Shown: positions 48,201 through 59,477 of the stretch, one piece after another
How the letters are laid out: every line of letters starts with the position of its first letter
How positions within the stretch are numbered: the first letter of the stretch is position 1
Source: Oscheius onirici
Taxonomy: Eukaryota > Nematoda > Chromadorea > Rhabditida > Rhabditidae
Length of the DNA stretch: 64,000 bases
Assembly: GCA_932521025.1 (NCBI GenBank)
Contig: OW051468.1
Span: 62,064-126,063 of the forward strand
Direction: 5' to 3'
Position numbers and translations under genes: made by a program
The notes under the pieces: model-generated
What the model saw: the letters and a program-made list of their open reading frames with translations, nothing else
Told to the model about the DNA's origin: nothing
Databases searched by the model: none

Positions 48201-49405
48201 GAGAAGCCCCTCCAGAAATATTGTCAAAACATCAGGATTTACTCGACTAATTAGAGAGAAAGGGTGAAGTAAGCTCTCTGAAACGTCTCAGTCCTAATTT
48301 CAGCCGCCTACTCCCCGGATTATTCCCATGTTTACTATGTATGCATTTGATGTCATCCTGTACGCCACACGAACTCGAAAGTCTGTCAACAAATGAATGA
48401 ACGCTTAATTCGCGAAAAATTGGAGTTAACGTCACGATATGTAACGCGAGCTCATTACCTGGCCCGGGAAATTAACAGGAAAGAAGCTGAAGAACGATTA
48501 CTGAACCATCAATATGCTCTGAATACAAAATCAAACGTCTATGAAATCTGACTGCTAATTAGCTGAAAAGATTCAATGAATAGTGTGAAAAGCGCGTCTT
48601 CGCATCTCTTTCGAAGCGACAGAAAAGTTTGCTTAAAATGTTTCAAGCCTGGGGCACAAGTGTCTCTTAGCTGCTTCGAATCGTCGGGAGTTTTTCTTAA
48701 CCAACTGTTGCCGCCATACTTCTGAGCTCATTTTGCCGTCTGGCCTTCTGCCATCTCGTGGGATCCTTTCTGTACAAATTTTGGCCCATCGTCGGTATTG
48801 GTCAGTCGTTCAGCCCAGTGTGTTCAATGTCTGATGCTAGAATGCACCAATTTATGCCAATTACCATAAAAGCTCTAATAGAAGCACCGCAATCACGTAC
48901 GCATTATTTTCGGGGTGAAGACATAATTTTTCAATTTATATTTTTCCTTGGTAGCTGAGATGTCTATCTGTATGGGAAATATTATAGGAAAATTGGGAAA
49001 ATTTTGTATCAACCTGAAAAAAAAATGTGTACTGCGTACAGGGGCGCTTCTTTTTGAAGAAATACGGTATCCTTCTTTCCACACGAAAGTTAGAAAAGTT
49101 TCGTAATCTCTCTTTATTAGTTGCCAGATCAGTAGAACCGCTTCACCACCCTTAATAATAAGTACAATGTGTTAAAGCTTCAAATGCTAACAAGTTCAAC
49201 AGAGAAAGAAGAAAGAGTAGGAGGGGCTAATCCCCGGGAAGTTATATCTGCTAATATTAAGCTCTCTTCGAGACTATTATGCTCATTTTTTTGGTTTGGA
49301 TTATGACTCAAAGATTATGCTAGTTGGCAAATGCGGGGAGAGGAGATGGGCAAGAGTTTTGATGATTTTCGAGTGATGAGCTTTGGGATAAATTACAAGT
49401 TTTGG
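45217..49405. other. Long upstream/intergenic region of the EGR gene
   Basis: About 4.2 kb without a supportable gene. It probably holds the 5' exon and regulatory DNA of the EGR gene. Degraded hAT-like sequence at 45950-46065, GA-rich stretch at 46980-47230 with CT run at 47287-47300, and a worn TACGCAATTACGT-family foldback at 48868-49073. Confidence 0.4.
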
Positions 49406-52400
49406 TTAGACTTCTTCCCGTCCGTTCAAAATGGTTCTCTGTGGAGCAGCTGCTGTGGTGCTGTCCTCGTAGCTGGGCGGCGGTGAGACATCTCCATTAT
49501 CTGAAAAATTATTAAATTGGCCAGACGAACAGCTGAATTTTAATCAGATTTGCAAAGAAAACGAACCGGCATTGACGGGATTCGGAAAGGAGGTAGAACT
49601 GACAGATTCATTGGCTACAGTCACAGTTGGAGTACTGGTGTCATTTCCGTAAACGACTCGGATACCAGGATACTGCTGCTTACTTTTCTCTACGACACGC
49701 ATTTCCATCTGGTGAATGGACTTCTTTTCCAGATAGTTGCGACATCTGAAAACTTTCGTAGAGAAGCTTGGAGAGCAGAGATGAAACATTTTGAAAAACA
49801 GAAATAGGGGGACAAGAATCGACCTCTTTCGGGAACAGGGTTGGGCAAGCGCTCGTACGCAATTTCGCGTACAAGAGTAAGGAACTACAGGAGTAGGGAA
49901 CTAGGTATACTGCTTTCGGTAGAGTCTCTGGCTTGACTTTTGTCAGGTCAGAACTCTTTTATGGATCAGTTAGTTCTCTCTGTCTCTTTGTCTCTCTGTC
50001 CCTCTTTTTCATAACAAAACACTCTTATAAAGTCTGTTCAGAAAAAAGAACGCTAAAGTAACCTAAAAATTGTTCCTTTCGAGAACCACAAACTCCTGAT
50101 TTTCAGGGTAAATAAGTTTTCAAGTCATACCAATTTTTGGATTTCCTCAACGTCGAATTGGCGCGCTACCCCAAAAATCAGTGGTTTGTGGATCTCGAAG
50201 CGGAATGTTTTTGGGTTACTGTTGCATTCTTTTTTTCAGAATTTTGGCTTCAACTTCAATCTCGCTTACAAGTTGTCAGTTATGCTCCGTACTGGCTAGA
50301 AATTGAGCTCAAGAAATCAGTTTCCAGAAAATTCGCCCCAGGTTTACTCGTGTCTTGGCAAACAACTGCTTCCTCCCAATTTCTCCTTGCTAGCAGATAA
50401 CAAACACTGCTCACGTATTTTTTTTCCTCCCTAGCCTCCAATTGAGCTCTCTTTTTTTCTAGTCTCTTTCTGCCATTTTTTTTCAAAACTTTCAGAACAT
50501 GCAAAACTGGAGCTCCAGAGACCACGAGATTCTGTCCCAGACAATCTTTGCCGAAGCTAGAGGAGAACCTCTGAAAGGACAGCACGCAGTTGGTCATGTT
50601 ATCATGACCCGGGCCAAGGCCAACAAATCCTACTGGGGAGGCAATACCGTAGCCGGAGTCTGTCTCCAATCGAACCAATTCGAGTGCTGGAATAACGAAC
50701 CCGTCCAGATTCGGAGCAATGAACGCCGAGTCTATGATATCATCTACCAATGGGTTCCTGATCTTTTGAATGGCCGTATCGCGGATCCTACTGACGGATG
50801 TGATTACTACCACAATCCCTCTATCGAGAGCGGAAATAGAGAACCGGCATGGGTCCACAAGGCCGACAGGAAGATGAGCATTGGAAAGCATCGCTTCTAC
50901 CACATTGGGTACTGATTACCAAATAAAGTTTCAATTTTTTTGTTTGACACTCCATTTTAAATTGCTCCCAAATCTCTGTGTATCTGTCGGAAGCTTTCAT
51001 AGAGGAATTCGTCGCCGCGGCGTCGTACCCCAGCAGCAATCAAACAATTTCCAAATGTGGTACCAAGTTCAAAACTCAGTTGTCGCCTTATGCATAACAG
51101 GTTTTAACTTGTTACCTACGGCTTCACAACGGCAAGCAGGAGGGGGGCTTGAAAACAGTGAAAATGGGACTTTTTCGAAAAACTGACGTGGTAGCTCGAT
51201 TTCTCATAAAATTTGGCTAAAACAGTCTCCCTCAGAATCGCATTTTGACGTAGTGATAAGATAAGAAGCTTTGTGCCCCCAATTACGTTGTAACAAGTCG
51301 AGACAAAAAGCAGGTGCACGAAGGGTCAACTTCGGTAGTTTCTTACTGGTACTGAGTGACTGGAACAGAATGACAAGGGGAGAAGGGAAAGGGAAACTAG
51401 GACTGAGACTCTGTGACAAAACGAAGTAAAAAGGAAGACAAGAAAACTCCAACTTTAGGCCTGGAAGGTCGTTGCAAACCTTGTTGCTCCCAAGTTTATG
51501 TCTGTCTGTTGGAATCTTTAATTGGCAATCAAAATAGAGGGATTTGTGCCCACAATTCAGGAGAAAAGAGTTAGTCGTAACAATTTTAGACAAGTCACTA
51601 TTGGGAGACGAAAACTTTGTTTCTGAGTTCGGTAGTTCCCATACAGAAAGGGGGTTCAGGGCAAGGAAAGTAAAAAAAAGATTGTAGATAACTTTAACGT
51701 TGCAAACCTTATCATTTTGTTAGGAAGAAGATCAGTCTTTTTTGTCTCTCAGCGGACTCACCTAACAACCGAGAAGACCATTCCTCCCTGACAGAGCATG
51801 ACTAGAGCAAACGCAGTCAGTAGTAGTATCAGAGCTCCAGGTTCGCTATAGCCTGAGGCGAACGTGTGCACGTAGCTCAAGGCGATCCATTGATTGCTAA
51901 AAATCTGAGCTTCTTTTTCGCTTTTTGTCTACTCACATCGAGAAGATTAAGAACAAGAATTCGAGGAGGAGAAGAGCTGCGTAGACGATGATGAAAGGGA
52001 CGAGGAATCGTGACTGCATCTCTTTAATTCCCTTGATCACGTACCAGTGGACGAGGACGCCGAGCAGGAGGAACATTACGAGTCCGACTGAAAAAATTTA
52101 CTTGTTCCCGTTTTTGGCTATCACAACTCACACAAAGCACTCATATCGACTCCCTTCCTGTGATGATACCAGTCAAATTCAAAGAAGACGCAAAGAAAGA
52201 CGAAGATGACGACACACATTCCAATACCAGCCGATACGACGGAACTTTTTTGTGCATGGGCTCCAAAGGCCATAAACTGTCTGTCGTCGTCGGCGAAAGA
52301 AGCCACATGGATGGCTGTCGGAGGCGGTCGGTCGTCCGTCTCTTCGCCAGGAAGCCCGAATCGGGAGTACTGGACGACACTTTGGTCGCCTTTCTTCTTC

Positions 52401-52423
52401 AACCAGTCCAGTACCCGCTGCAT
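49406..52423 (-). CDS. Four-pass membrane protein with C-terminal PPxY motif (LAPTM-like)
   Basis: Five exons (52423-52132, 52087-51937, 51896-51762, 49745-49567, 49500-49406) encode 283 residues. An acceptor (ATTCCAG) abuts the ATG. A polar N-terminus of about 65 residues is followed by four hydrophobic segments: SVVSAGIGMCVVIFVFLCV, FGLVMFLLLGVLVHWYVI, FLVPFIIVYAALLLLEFLFL and GALILLLTAFALVMLCQGG. The cytosolic tail ends near PPSYED, a PPxY site for WW-domain (Nedd4-type) ubiquitin ligases. Topology and PPxY resemble LAPTM lysosomal proteins, but I see no diagnostic LAPTM residues, so this is topology-based. Intron 3 (2,016 bp) contains a complete gene on the opposite strand (50499-50915). 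Confidence 0.8.
50499..50915 (+). CDS. SleB/CwlJ-type cell-wall hydrolase, copy 1 (putative horizontal transfer)
   Basis: An intronless 138-residue frame matches the bacterial SleB/CwlJ hydrolase family (Pfam Hydrolase_2): [54 protein letters not shown] and SIGKHRFYHI. Glu19 of AEARGE is the residue I take as catalytic in this family, which cuts spore-cortex or cell-wall peptidoglycan. No signal peptide is encoded, unlike secreted bacterial enzymes. Eukaryotic signals are present: ACTTTCAG three bases before the ATG and AATAAA at 50922-50927, just after the stop. It lies antisense in intron 3 of the four-pass membrane protein gene. A paralogue is at 62910-63326. I know of no standard nematode gene of this type, but absence from nematodes is not verified. 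Confidence 0.9.
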   Translation: MQNWSSRDHEILSQTIFAEARGEPLKGQHAVGHVIMTRAKANKSYWGGNTVAGVCLQSNQFECWNNEPVQIRSNERRVYDIIYQWVPDLLNGRIADPTDGCDYYHNPSIESGNREPAWVHKADRKMSIGKHRFYHIGY

Positions 52424-52893
52424 CTGGAATTTTAATTTTTAGGAGAAAAAAAAGAAATGCTGCATGGATGCGACTGCCTAGTCAGAATATCATGATGAAA
52501 CGGACTGGTGAGTCATCTTGAAAGGTGGATTCTTGACGTCCAGAAAAAGTCGAGCCATTAAAAAAATGCTCTTTTTATAAAAAAGATAGTCAGTCAAGCA
52601 AATGAGAAGCCAAATTGGCTTGTCATTTTCTAAAAAATTTGGATCACAAAATTATAAGAACTTCTTGGAAATTAACCGCAAATTTAACCAATTCGATATA
52701 TTTACAACTCTTCATTAAACTGAGAATCAATAAAACTTTCCGTGACTATAATCTGATAAAACTGCCGAGAGAGAAAACACAAAAATGGGCATACTCGCAC
52801 AGAATAAGGTATCACAATAGGGGTAAAAAGACGTCAAATTTTAAGTATGGCAGCAGTTTTACGGGAGCGGCAAACCTGTGGGGGTGTGGAATT

Positions 52894-55188
52894 TTAATCG
52901 TTGAGCTCCTGATGAATCGACTGTTTGGCGGCTTTGAGAGCTTTGCGCTCCAGCGTGAGGCCAATGAATCCGTAGTAGAAGCAGAAGACGCCGATGACGG
53001 TCAACAGGAAGCGGAGAATGGAAAGAGGCCATGCCAGGTACGGATAGGGCTCATCGATGAAGACGGAAACGACGATCAGAGTAACGAGAAAGATGAGCGT
53101 GATGATGAAGATTGTACGGTCGGTTCGGGCTCTCTTCTGTCCGCCAGTAATGACGCCGACGGCTTCAATTAGGAGAGGACGACACGGCTCCCAGATGACG
53201 GAGATCTGGAAGAAAAATGTTCTTTTTGAGACAAACTTTTGGGGAAATGAATTTCTTTTTTGAATCTTTAAAACTTTTCAGTTTTTGAATCAACCTGAGG
53301 CTTAAATTACGGGTAAAACAACGCAGTTTGAGTGTCAAACTTATCTCACCTGTCTCTGCTGATCCGGCTGCACCTTGAACCGGCAATGCAGTCCGACATG
53401 ATCCGAGTAGTTCATTTCCTCTCCGCGAATCTTATTGAAGCTGATCTCGCATTCCTCCAGCGTCACGTTCATTCTTCCGTTTTTGTAGAGCACGTAGTCG
53501 ATTCTTTTACTCTCATCCTGCATTTTTCGTGTAAAATTTGCAACAAAAAAAGCAACAAACCTTGGCCCTGTGAGAGCGAGAAGTATAGCAATTGTCGGTC
53601 CTGTCGCATGTGGCTCCTCGTCCCATTCCGCGGCAAGATTCCAGCGAATGACAGCCGTCCGAAGCGGCCTGATGACTGATTCTCCAGGCGTCCAGGAGAC
53701 GAGTATTGGCCAAAATCAGTCTAAAAATAGACTGTTTTGGCATAAAAACTGGGGGAAAACCTCATGCCCAAATCCTCCGGCTCGAGGTTGAAATCACCAA
53801 CGACGACAATAAAATCGGTTCCCCTAGACGTGTGACGGACGAATTGACTGAGCTCGAAGGCTTGGGAAGTTCTAAAATTTGTGTTATTCAAAATTTGAAA
53901 ATAGGTAAACCTGTGAGGAAGATAGAGATCATTTTCGCGATTGTACTCGGCGTGCAAATGGGTACAGTAGAAGTTGACGCGCATCTCTTCGATCTCAATT
54001 TCGCAAAGGCCGATAACCTGAAAGAGGACTTTAAATTTGAGAACGAAGAGACTAAACTAGCCATTTTTTGTTTCAAAACATGCTTTTTCAGTCAATTGAA
54101 AGGAGATTGGGGTAAAGTCCGAACAATTTCTCATTCCCCGCTATTTTTAACGGTTAATTTTTAAGTAATCCACTTTAAATTGCTCCCAGGTCTCTGTCTG
54201 TCTGTCGGAAGCTTTAATTGACAATCAAAATGGAGCAATTTGTGCGCACAATTAAGGGGGAAGAGTTAGTGTAACAAGTTTAGACAAGTCACTATTGGGA
54301 GACAAACAAGTGCGAAGACTTTGCTTCTGATTTTGGTAGTTCCCATACAGAAACGGTTTTCAAGTGGTTCAGACGAAGGAAAAAATGGGGGATAGTAGGT
54401 AACTTTAGCCCTGGAAGGGCGTTGCCAACCAACCGTTGCCAAAAGGCTCACCTTGCCTCCGAACCAGTCTCCTCTATGAATATGGTGAGCGAATCCGTTC
54501 AACGAGTACCGAAAACCGCTATTTTAACGAATTATGTAAAAAATCAAACCTATGAGTGAGCGTAGAGACGATTTTATGTCGACTGAACGTGCAGACACCG
54601 CTGCCGGTGAATCCGGAATGGAAGTAGTGATGGTACGGATATCTGAACTTCTACTCTGAGACTTTTTGTGATACTGGACTTTTAAAAACGTCAGTTTTTA
54701 TGAGTTAAAAAAGCAAGAAGAGGAGAAAGCTTACTGGCTCTCGAGAGTGGCTGCCAGATGGAGAAAGTCGTCATAGCCCCAGATTTCCTGCAGTCCGACA
54801 ATGTCATAAGGCTCGTCTAGAAGCTTCTCGGCCAGTTTTTCGATACGATGCTTGCGGTCCTAAAAATATTTTCGTTATTTTTCGATTATCCTGCTGGTTA
54901 TTAGGTTTTTTATCGCTGCTTTGCGCATTTTCGTCTAATCTCAAAAAAAAGACCAACCTTGCTGCCAATAGGCCACGGCTGCGGAAGACACCACATGTTC
55001 AATGTAGCCACCCGTATCTCCTTTCCAGCACTCATTTCTGCAAGTTTCTCATTATTTTTACTCAAAACATATTGATGAAAACGAAGAAAAACCAAATAAA
55101 GCGTACCCAGTCGCCGCGGGAGCGAATAGCTCCTATCCCTGGCCGTGGTGGAACTTTCCGGCGCCAACAAAGGATATTCCACAGCCAT
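52894..55188 (-). CDS. Neutral sphingomyelinase (SMPD2 family)
   Basis: Ten exons (55188-55107, 55037-54958, 54859-54735, 54642-54550, 54518-54452, 54017-53911, 53871-53761, 53720-53561, 53517-53350, 53205-52894) encode 434 residues (human SMPD2 423). The Mg-dependent DNase-I-type catalytic domain shows IRVATLNMWCLP, GLQEIWG, HRGDWFGGK, CTHLHAEYN, GDFNLEPEDLG, RIDYVLY and the final SDHVGLH with the catalytic His. Two C-terminal membrane helices follow (TIFIITLIFLVTLIVVSVFI and ILRFLLTVIGVFCFYYGFIG), as in the family. It converts sphingomyelin to ceramide. The start at 55188 is favoured because it joins exon 2 in frame; a second ATG at 55035 also follows an acceptor. PARS2 ends 185 bp upstream on the same strand. 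Confidence 0.94.
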
Positions 55189-55372
55189 TTTCGGCCTCGA
55201 AACTCAGGAAACTGAAAGGAAGCGATAGAAAAAAAGCCAAAACAGGAGAGTATGTTCAACGAAATGACGTCTTTTCTACGAGAAAAAATAGGTGGAAAAA
55301 CTATATTTACTCTTTATGAGACCCGACGCTGAAAGACTCCTAAAAATCAACAGAAAATAACAAGAAAAGGGG

Positions 55373-58300
55373 TTAACAATCGATAATTTGCATGAGTTCA
55401 TTGAGTGTGAGGTCGCCCTTCTTCTGGAGATCGTCTTTGGCCGTCTCGGCGACAAGAAATTCCATTCGCGGCTCTCCGTTTGACGTACTTTTCAGCGATT
55501 CTTCTGTCGTCTTGCCGATTACGACCACACGCGGAATTCCGAGCCTGTTCAGCTGGTGCAGACGCTTCCCGACGTTCTGATCGACTCTGCAAATGAGATT
55601 TTCCTAAAATTTTGCAAAAAAAATACAAAACGAACCTGTCATCCAGCAAAATGCCACCTTTTAGTCGCTGATTCAGCGTGGAAAGCGTGTATTGGACGAG
55701 GACGTTTGTCTGTAGCGCCTTGGTAACGACTACGACGGCATCAAACGGAGCTATCGCCTTCGGCAGTCGGATAATGTCTTTGGAAGGGGCCAACGCTTCA
55801 ACTGCTGCTGGTAAAAGTCTAAAATCTCTTACTTTTAAGATGAAAAAGAGCTACCTCGTCACTCCAATGCCAAAACAGCACATTTCCATCGGCTGAGCTG
55901 TCGTCTTGGCATCAAAAATCTCACTATATCGCGTTCCGAGCTGGAAAGTATGAGCCACTTCGATTGTACTGAACGTCTCGTGATCTTTCTCGGCTTCGCA
56001 GCGGAGACACGCAGCCATTTCCGGGAATTCGTCTCGTTTTACGCCAGTTTCACATCTAAAAATGGCGGTTTAAGGCAAAAAAAATAGACAAACTTGTGAC
56101 AATAATGAATTCCGTCTTCTTGAAGGCCATTTCGGACGTGGTACTCGTGCGACAGCTTGCCTCCATGGACGCCGGAATCGGCTCGGACCTGAAAATCAGA
56201 AATTGTCAATCGAAAACAACATTTTGGAGAAAAAGTGTGCAATCCAAGAAATCTTGGTGTGATTTTATGGGTTGCAAAGGCTTGTTCAAACAGAGCAACA
56301 GGCCACGATTTGATAAGAAGCTATTACAGTCCGTATTCTATAGTGATACGCTAAAGTGGAAGAGAGCTCAAAAACAAGGTCGTTAAACTTTTTGCAAGAA
56401 AATAAGTCAGTTCTATGTCTCTCTGCATTATGATAATTTACAAAAGTTACTTCGGATTTGTAGAGTTTTTGAAAAAGACAATAAAAGTTTTTATAGAAAA
56501 TAGAAACTTTTGCTTCTAAAGTTTCAAAAAAGAAGTTAGTATCGTCAGCGTCTAGTCTTCTGGTAGGTTCTCCCGTCTCCTCTCGTCTAAAGTAGTTCTA
56601 CCTTGGGAGATGTCATTTGCCGCAGCTGAGACGGATTTCACCCTGGGACTACTGAAGAAACTGGATCCGAAGAAGACTGCCATTTTCAGTCCATTCTCCG
56701 TCTCCATGAGTCTCGTTCTAGCCCATGCTGGAGCCGGAGGCAAGACGAAGAAACAGCTCGAAGACGTTCTTCTGCCCGGAATCGATGAGAAGCAACTCGT
56801 CGCGCACTACAAGCAGCTGGCCAAGGAATTCAGCGGCAACGAGAACGTCAATCTCTCCAATTGTCTATTCGTGCGCAAAGGATATGAGCTGAAGACCGAG
56901 TACGTGCAGAAGGTCTGGGACGACTATGGCGACAAAGCTCGTGAGGCCAACTTCGACAAGGGTCAACGAGCATGTCAGCTACGAAACGAAGGGCATGATC
57001 AAGGATCTCGTCAAACCCGAACACTTCGAAAGTAAGTCCATTTCGAATTGAAGAGAAAGGAAAGATGGACCGGCAGACACATCTAAAAATGGAGCCAATA
57101 AGACTGAAATAAGTAAGAAATGATAATGATGCTATCAGGTGTGTGCATAATTTTTAGGGAAAATGTTGTATTTTTGGAATAACTTTTTGTAGGATGCACG
57201 AAAATAGCTTTTTCAAAAAAGAAAAAATTGATGTGAGCAAGCTCTATCCGATGGTGTATATATCGGTTAGGTTTAGAATTAGAATATTTGAGTTTTAGCT
57301 GAATCAAATTTTTTTTTTCTTTGAAGTAGAGCTGTTTAGCGCACATTCCGGCCAATTTTCACAGAACGTCCAATTACAAATTTGAAGGTCTTGATGAAAA
57401 ACATTGATAGCCGCCACCCGATTTCCCAGAAATTTTTTCTCGCTGAGATATAGAGGGTCCAAATTGCGAAAGTGACCAACTTCAGGCAGTTGCACAGCTC
57501 TAATGGGTTCGAGTTGGACAAATCGGCCGCTGCACCTTGAAAGAGCTCAATCTGGGCTACAAAATCCTGTATGGAACAATAAGGACCCAATGGAAAGTTT
57601 TCGAGAAACTCGCCTCTGAATATCAGGCGGGTGGCGCAGCCCGACTCATGAAGGGGGGTATCATGGATCAAAAAATCACTTTTTTCAGTTCCGATTATTT
57701 TTGTGTGTTGATCTTGTTTTGAGCATTTGCAGTCGCTCCCCCAGTTTTTTCCTTCTTTTTCTGTTTTCTTCTTTTCTGTGGCCAGGAACAGTTGGAGCGT
57801 CAACAAATGACCAGAACAAACAGAAAAAGAAGGAAAAAAACAAAAGAAAATAAAGTCTTCGTGAACAACATTGTTTCTTTTTGTAAAAAAAACCAAAACT
57901 AGCCTTGAAAACATCCAATTGTAGTCGTTCCTTCAGGATCCTCTCGTAGGTCCTTCCAACAAGATCGTAGGTTTCTGTGGCGCTGTGATGATTCGCATCG
58001 AACGAGTAGAGATCCTTCATCAGAAATTGGCGTCCACGCAAGAGGCCGAACCTAATTTTCAGGACTTGTCAGAAAATATGGCGTAAAAATACCTAGGATT
58101 CATTTCGTCACGAAATTTTTCGGTAGTCTGGTAGATCATCAGCGGAAGAGCAGATTTTTTGACTTGGGGAAGTTGACCGACTATTTGGGCGCACATTTCT
58201 TCTGCTGTGGGCTAAAAGTGACTTTGATAGAGAAAATAAACTTGAAAAAACCTGTAAGCAGAGTTCGACGCCAGTACGATCCGTCATTTTGATCAGCTCA

Positions 58301-58668
58301 CTTCCCATGCTCTGCCAGCGTCCCGTCTTCTCCCAAAGATCTTTCGGGGCCAAAATTGGCATGGAAACCTGTAAAAATCTAATTTTTCTGCTGCAAACAC
58401 GAAAAGACTGAACTTACCTTCATAGCTCCAATGGAATCGAGCTCCAAATCGATCAGACTTGATAATTTTTGCACCACGCGTTGTCCTAGTGGTAATAAAC
58501 TGAAATGTGGACAAATTGACGGTAAAAAAACGGTCAAAGATACCTGTAAAGCCCTTTTCCATGCGGATGAATGAACCCATTGCTTAGAAGAAGTCCTTGG
58601 GCTATGCTTTTCGTCGCGTGCGGCGTCGTCCCGGTCAAAATATATTTTGACGCGTTGAATACGACCAT
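55373..58668 (-). CDS. pars-2: Mitochondrial prolyl-tRNA synthetase (PARS2)
   Basis: Nine exons (58668-58544, 58499-58418, 58368-58252, 58211-58093, 58051-57904, 56188-56094, 56055-55855, 55818-55636, 55586-55373) encode 427 residues (human 475). Class II synthetase motif 2 is [20 protein letters not shown] and motif 3 is [17 protein letters not shown]; the anticodon domain shows GGILLDDR and [12 protein letters not shown]. It charges mitochondrial tRNA-Pro. The large intron 57903-56189 begins with GC (AAG|GCTAGT) if the reading frame is to stay as in the family, and contains a serpin fragment on the opposite strand. An acceptor (ATTGCAG) lies one base before the ATG. It is the first gene of a probable operon with the sphingomyelinase and the four-pass protein. 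Confidence 0.92.
56610..57031 (+). pseudogene. Serpin fragment, frameshifted
   Basis: A single exon-like frame starts [20 protein letters not shown] and continues [20 protein letters not shown], a typical nematode intracellular serpin N-terminus, then [18 protein letters not shown]. At about 56960 an extra G in an AAGGG run shifts the frame. The serpin sense resumes one frame over ([19 protein letters not shown]) up to a possible donor near 57031. The rest of the serpin, including the reactive-centre loop, is not found before the next host exon. It lies antisense in the 1.7-kb PARS2 intron. It is either a dead partial copy or a gene whose remaining exons were lost; a sequencing error at the G run is possible. 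Confidence 0.75.
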
Positions 58669-59477
58669 TCTGCAATTTTTTAATACGAGAATTGAGTTAA
58701 ACGAGGAGAAAGAGGATAGAAACGCTAGAGAAAGAAAGTGTAAATTATATTTGTAGCGTCAAGCAAAAAAACACTATGCAATTGCGTACGCAGCAGATGC
58801 CGGGAACTCAAACGGCCTATAAAAAAATTCCACGCGTTCCCGTTCAAAACCTCTGCTCTTTCAGTCTTTTTTCTTTCATTGTGGCCCAAAACGTTAATAA
58901 AGATCGAGCAAAAGAACTCTAAGAACTATATGAATCCAGTTTATGACGCATAGAATACTTTACCAAAAACAATTTTGATAGAAACGTAGAGAACTTTCTA
59001 GTAGGTTCTTTAAAATTCTCAGCTTGACATAAAACGGTATGTATTGGATACAAAGACCCGACTAGGAACAGGTTTTCGAAACCTGCTTCTCCCTCAGCTG
59101 AGATCGCGGGAAATCCTCCGAAGGAGTGTCACATATACGTTTCTCAGAAAGTTTTCAGTGATTTTCAGCTGTTTCCCTTTTGTGAAAGTTGTCCAGCTGT
59201 TCTAAAGTTTTTAGTCTTATAAAACCCGAACCAAATTGGAGAATCCCACTGTTCTTTTGAAATAGGAGACTGTCAGGGTCTCTCTATCCGCTTGTCTCCC
59301 ATCTCAGTCTCTTACTCTTTCTCTGCCTTACTCTCCGTCCAACTGACCGCGAGCTGGCACTGTGTAAACAGCTGCCGCAGTCCGCGCACCCAAAGAGCTC
59401 TTAGGCTGACGTGTACCGTCCCGGCCGTCTCCACCTTTTCCCTTTTTCTATCATTCCGTGTTCCAGGGACCGCCATC
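58669..59477. other. Divergent intergenic region between PARS2 and ERdj5
   Basis: About 800 bp shared as promoter space by two genes transcribed away from each other. No repeat or RNA gene recognised; CT-rich at 59275-59340 before the ERdj5 acceptor TTCCAG at 59466. Confidence 0.5.

Noticed and set aside
50280-50903. 207-codon minus-strand frame over SleB copy 1
   Set aside because: Antisense shadow of the SleB gene; a similar shadow appears opposite copy 2.
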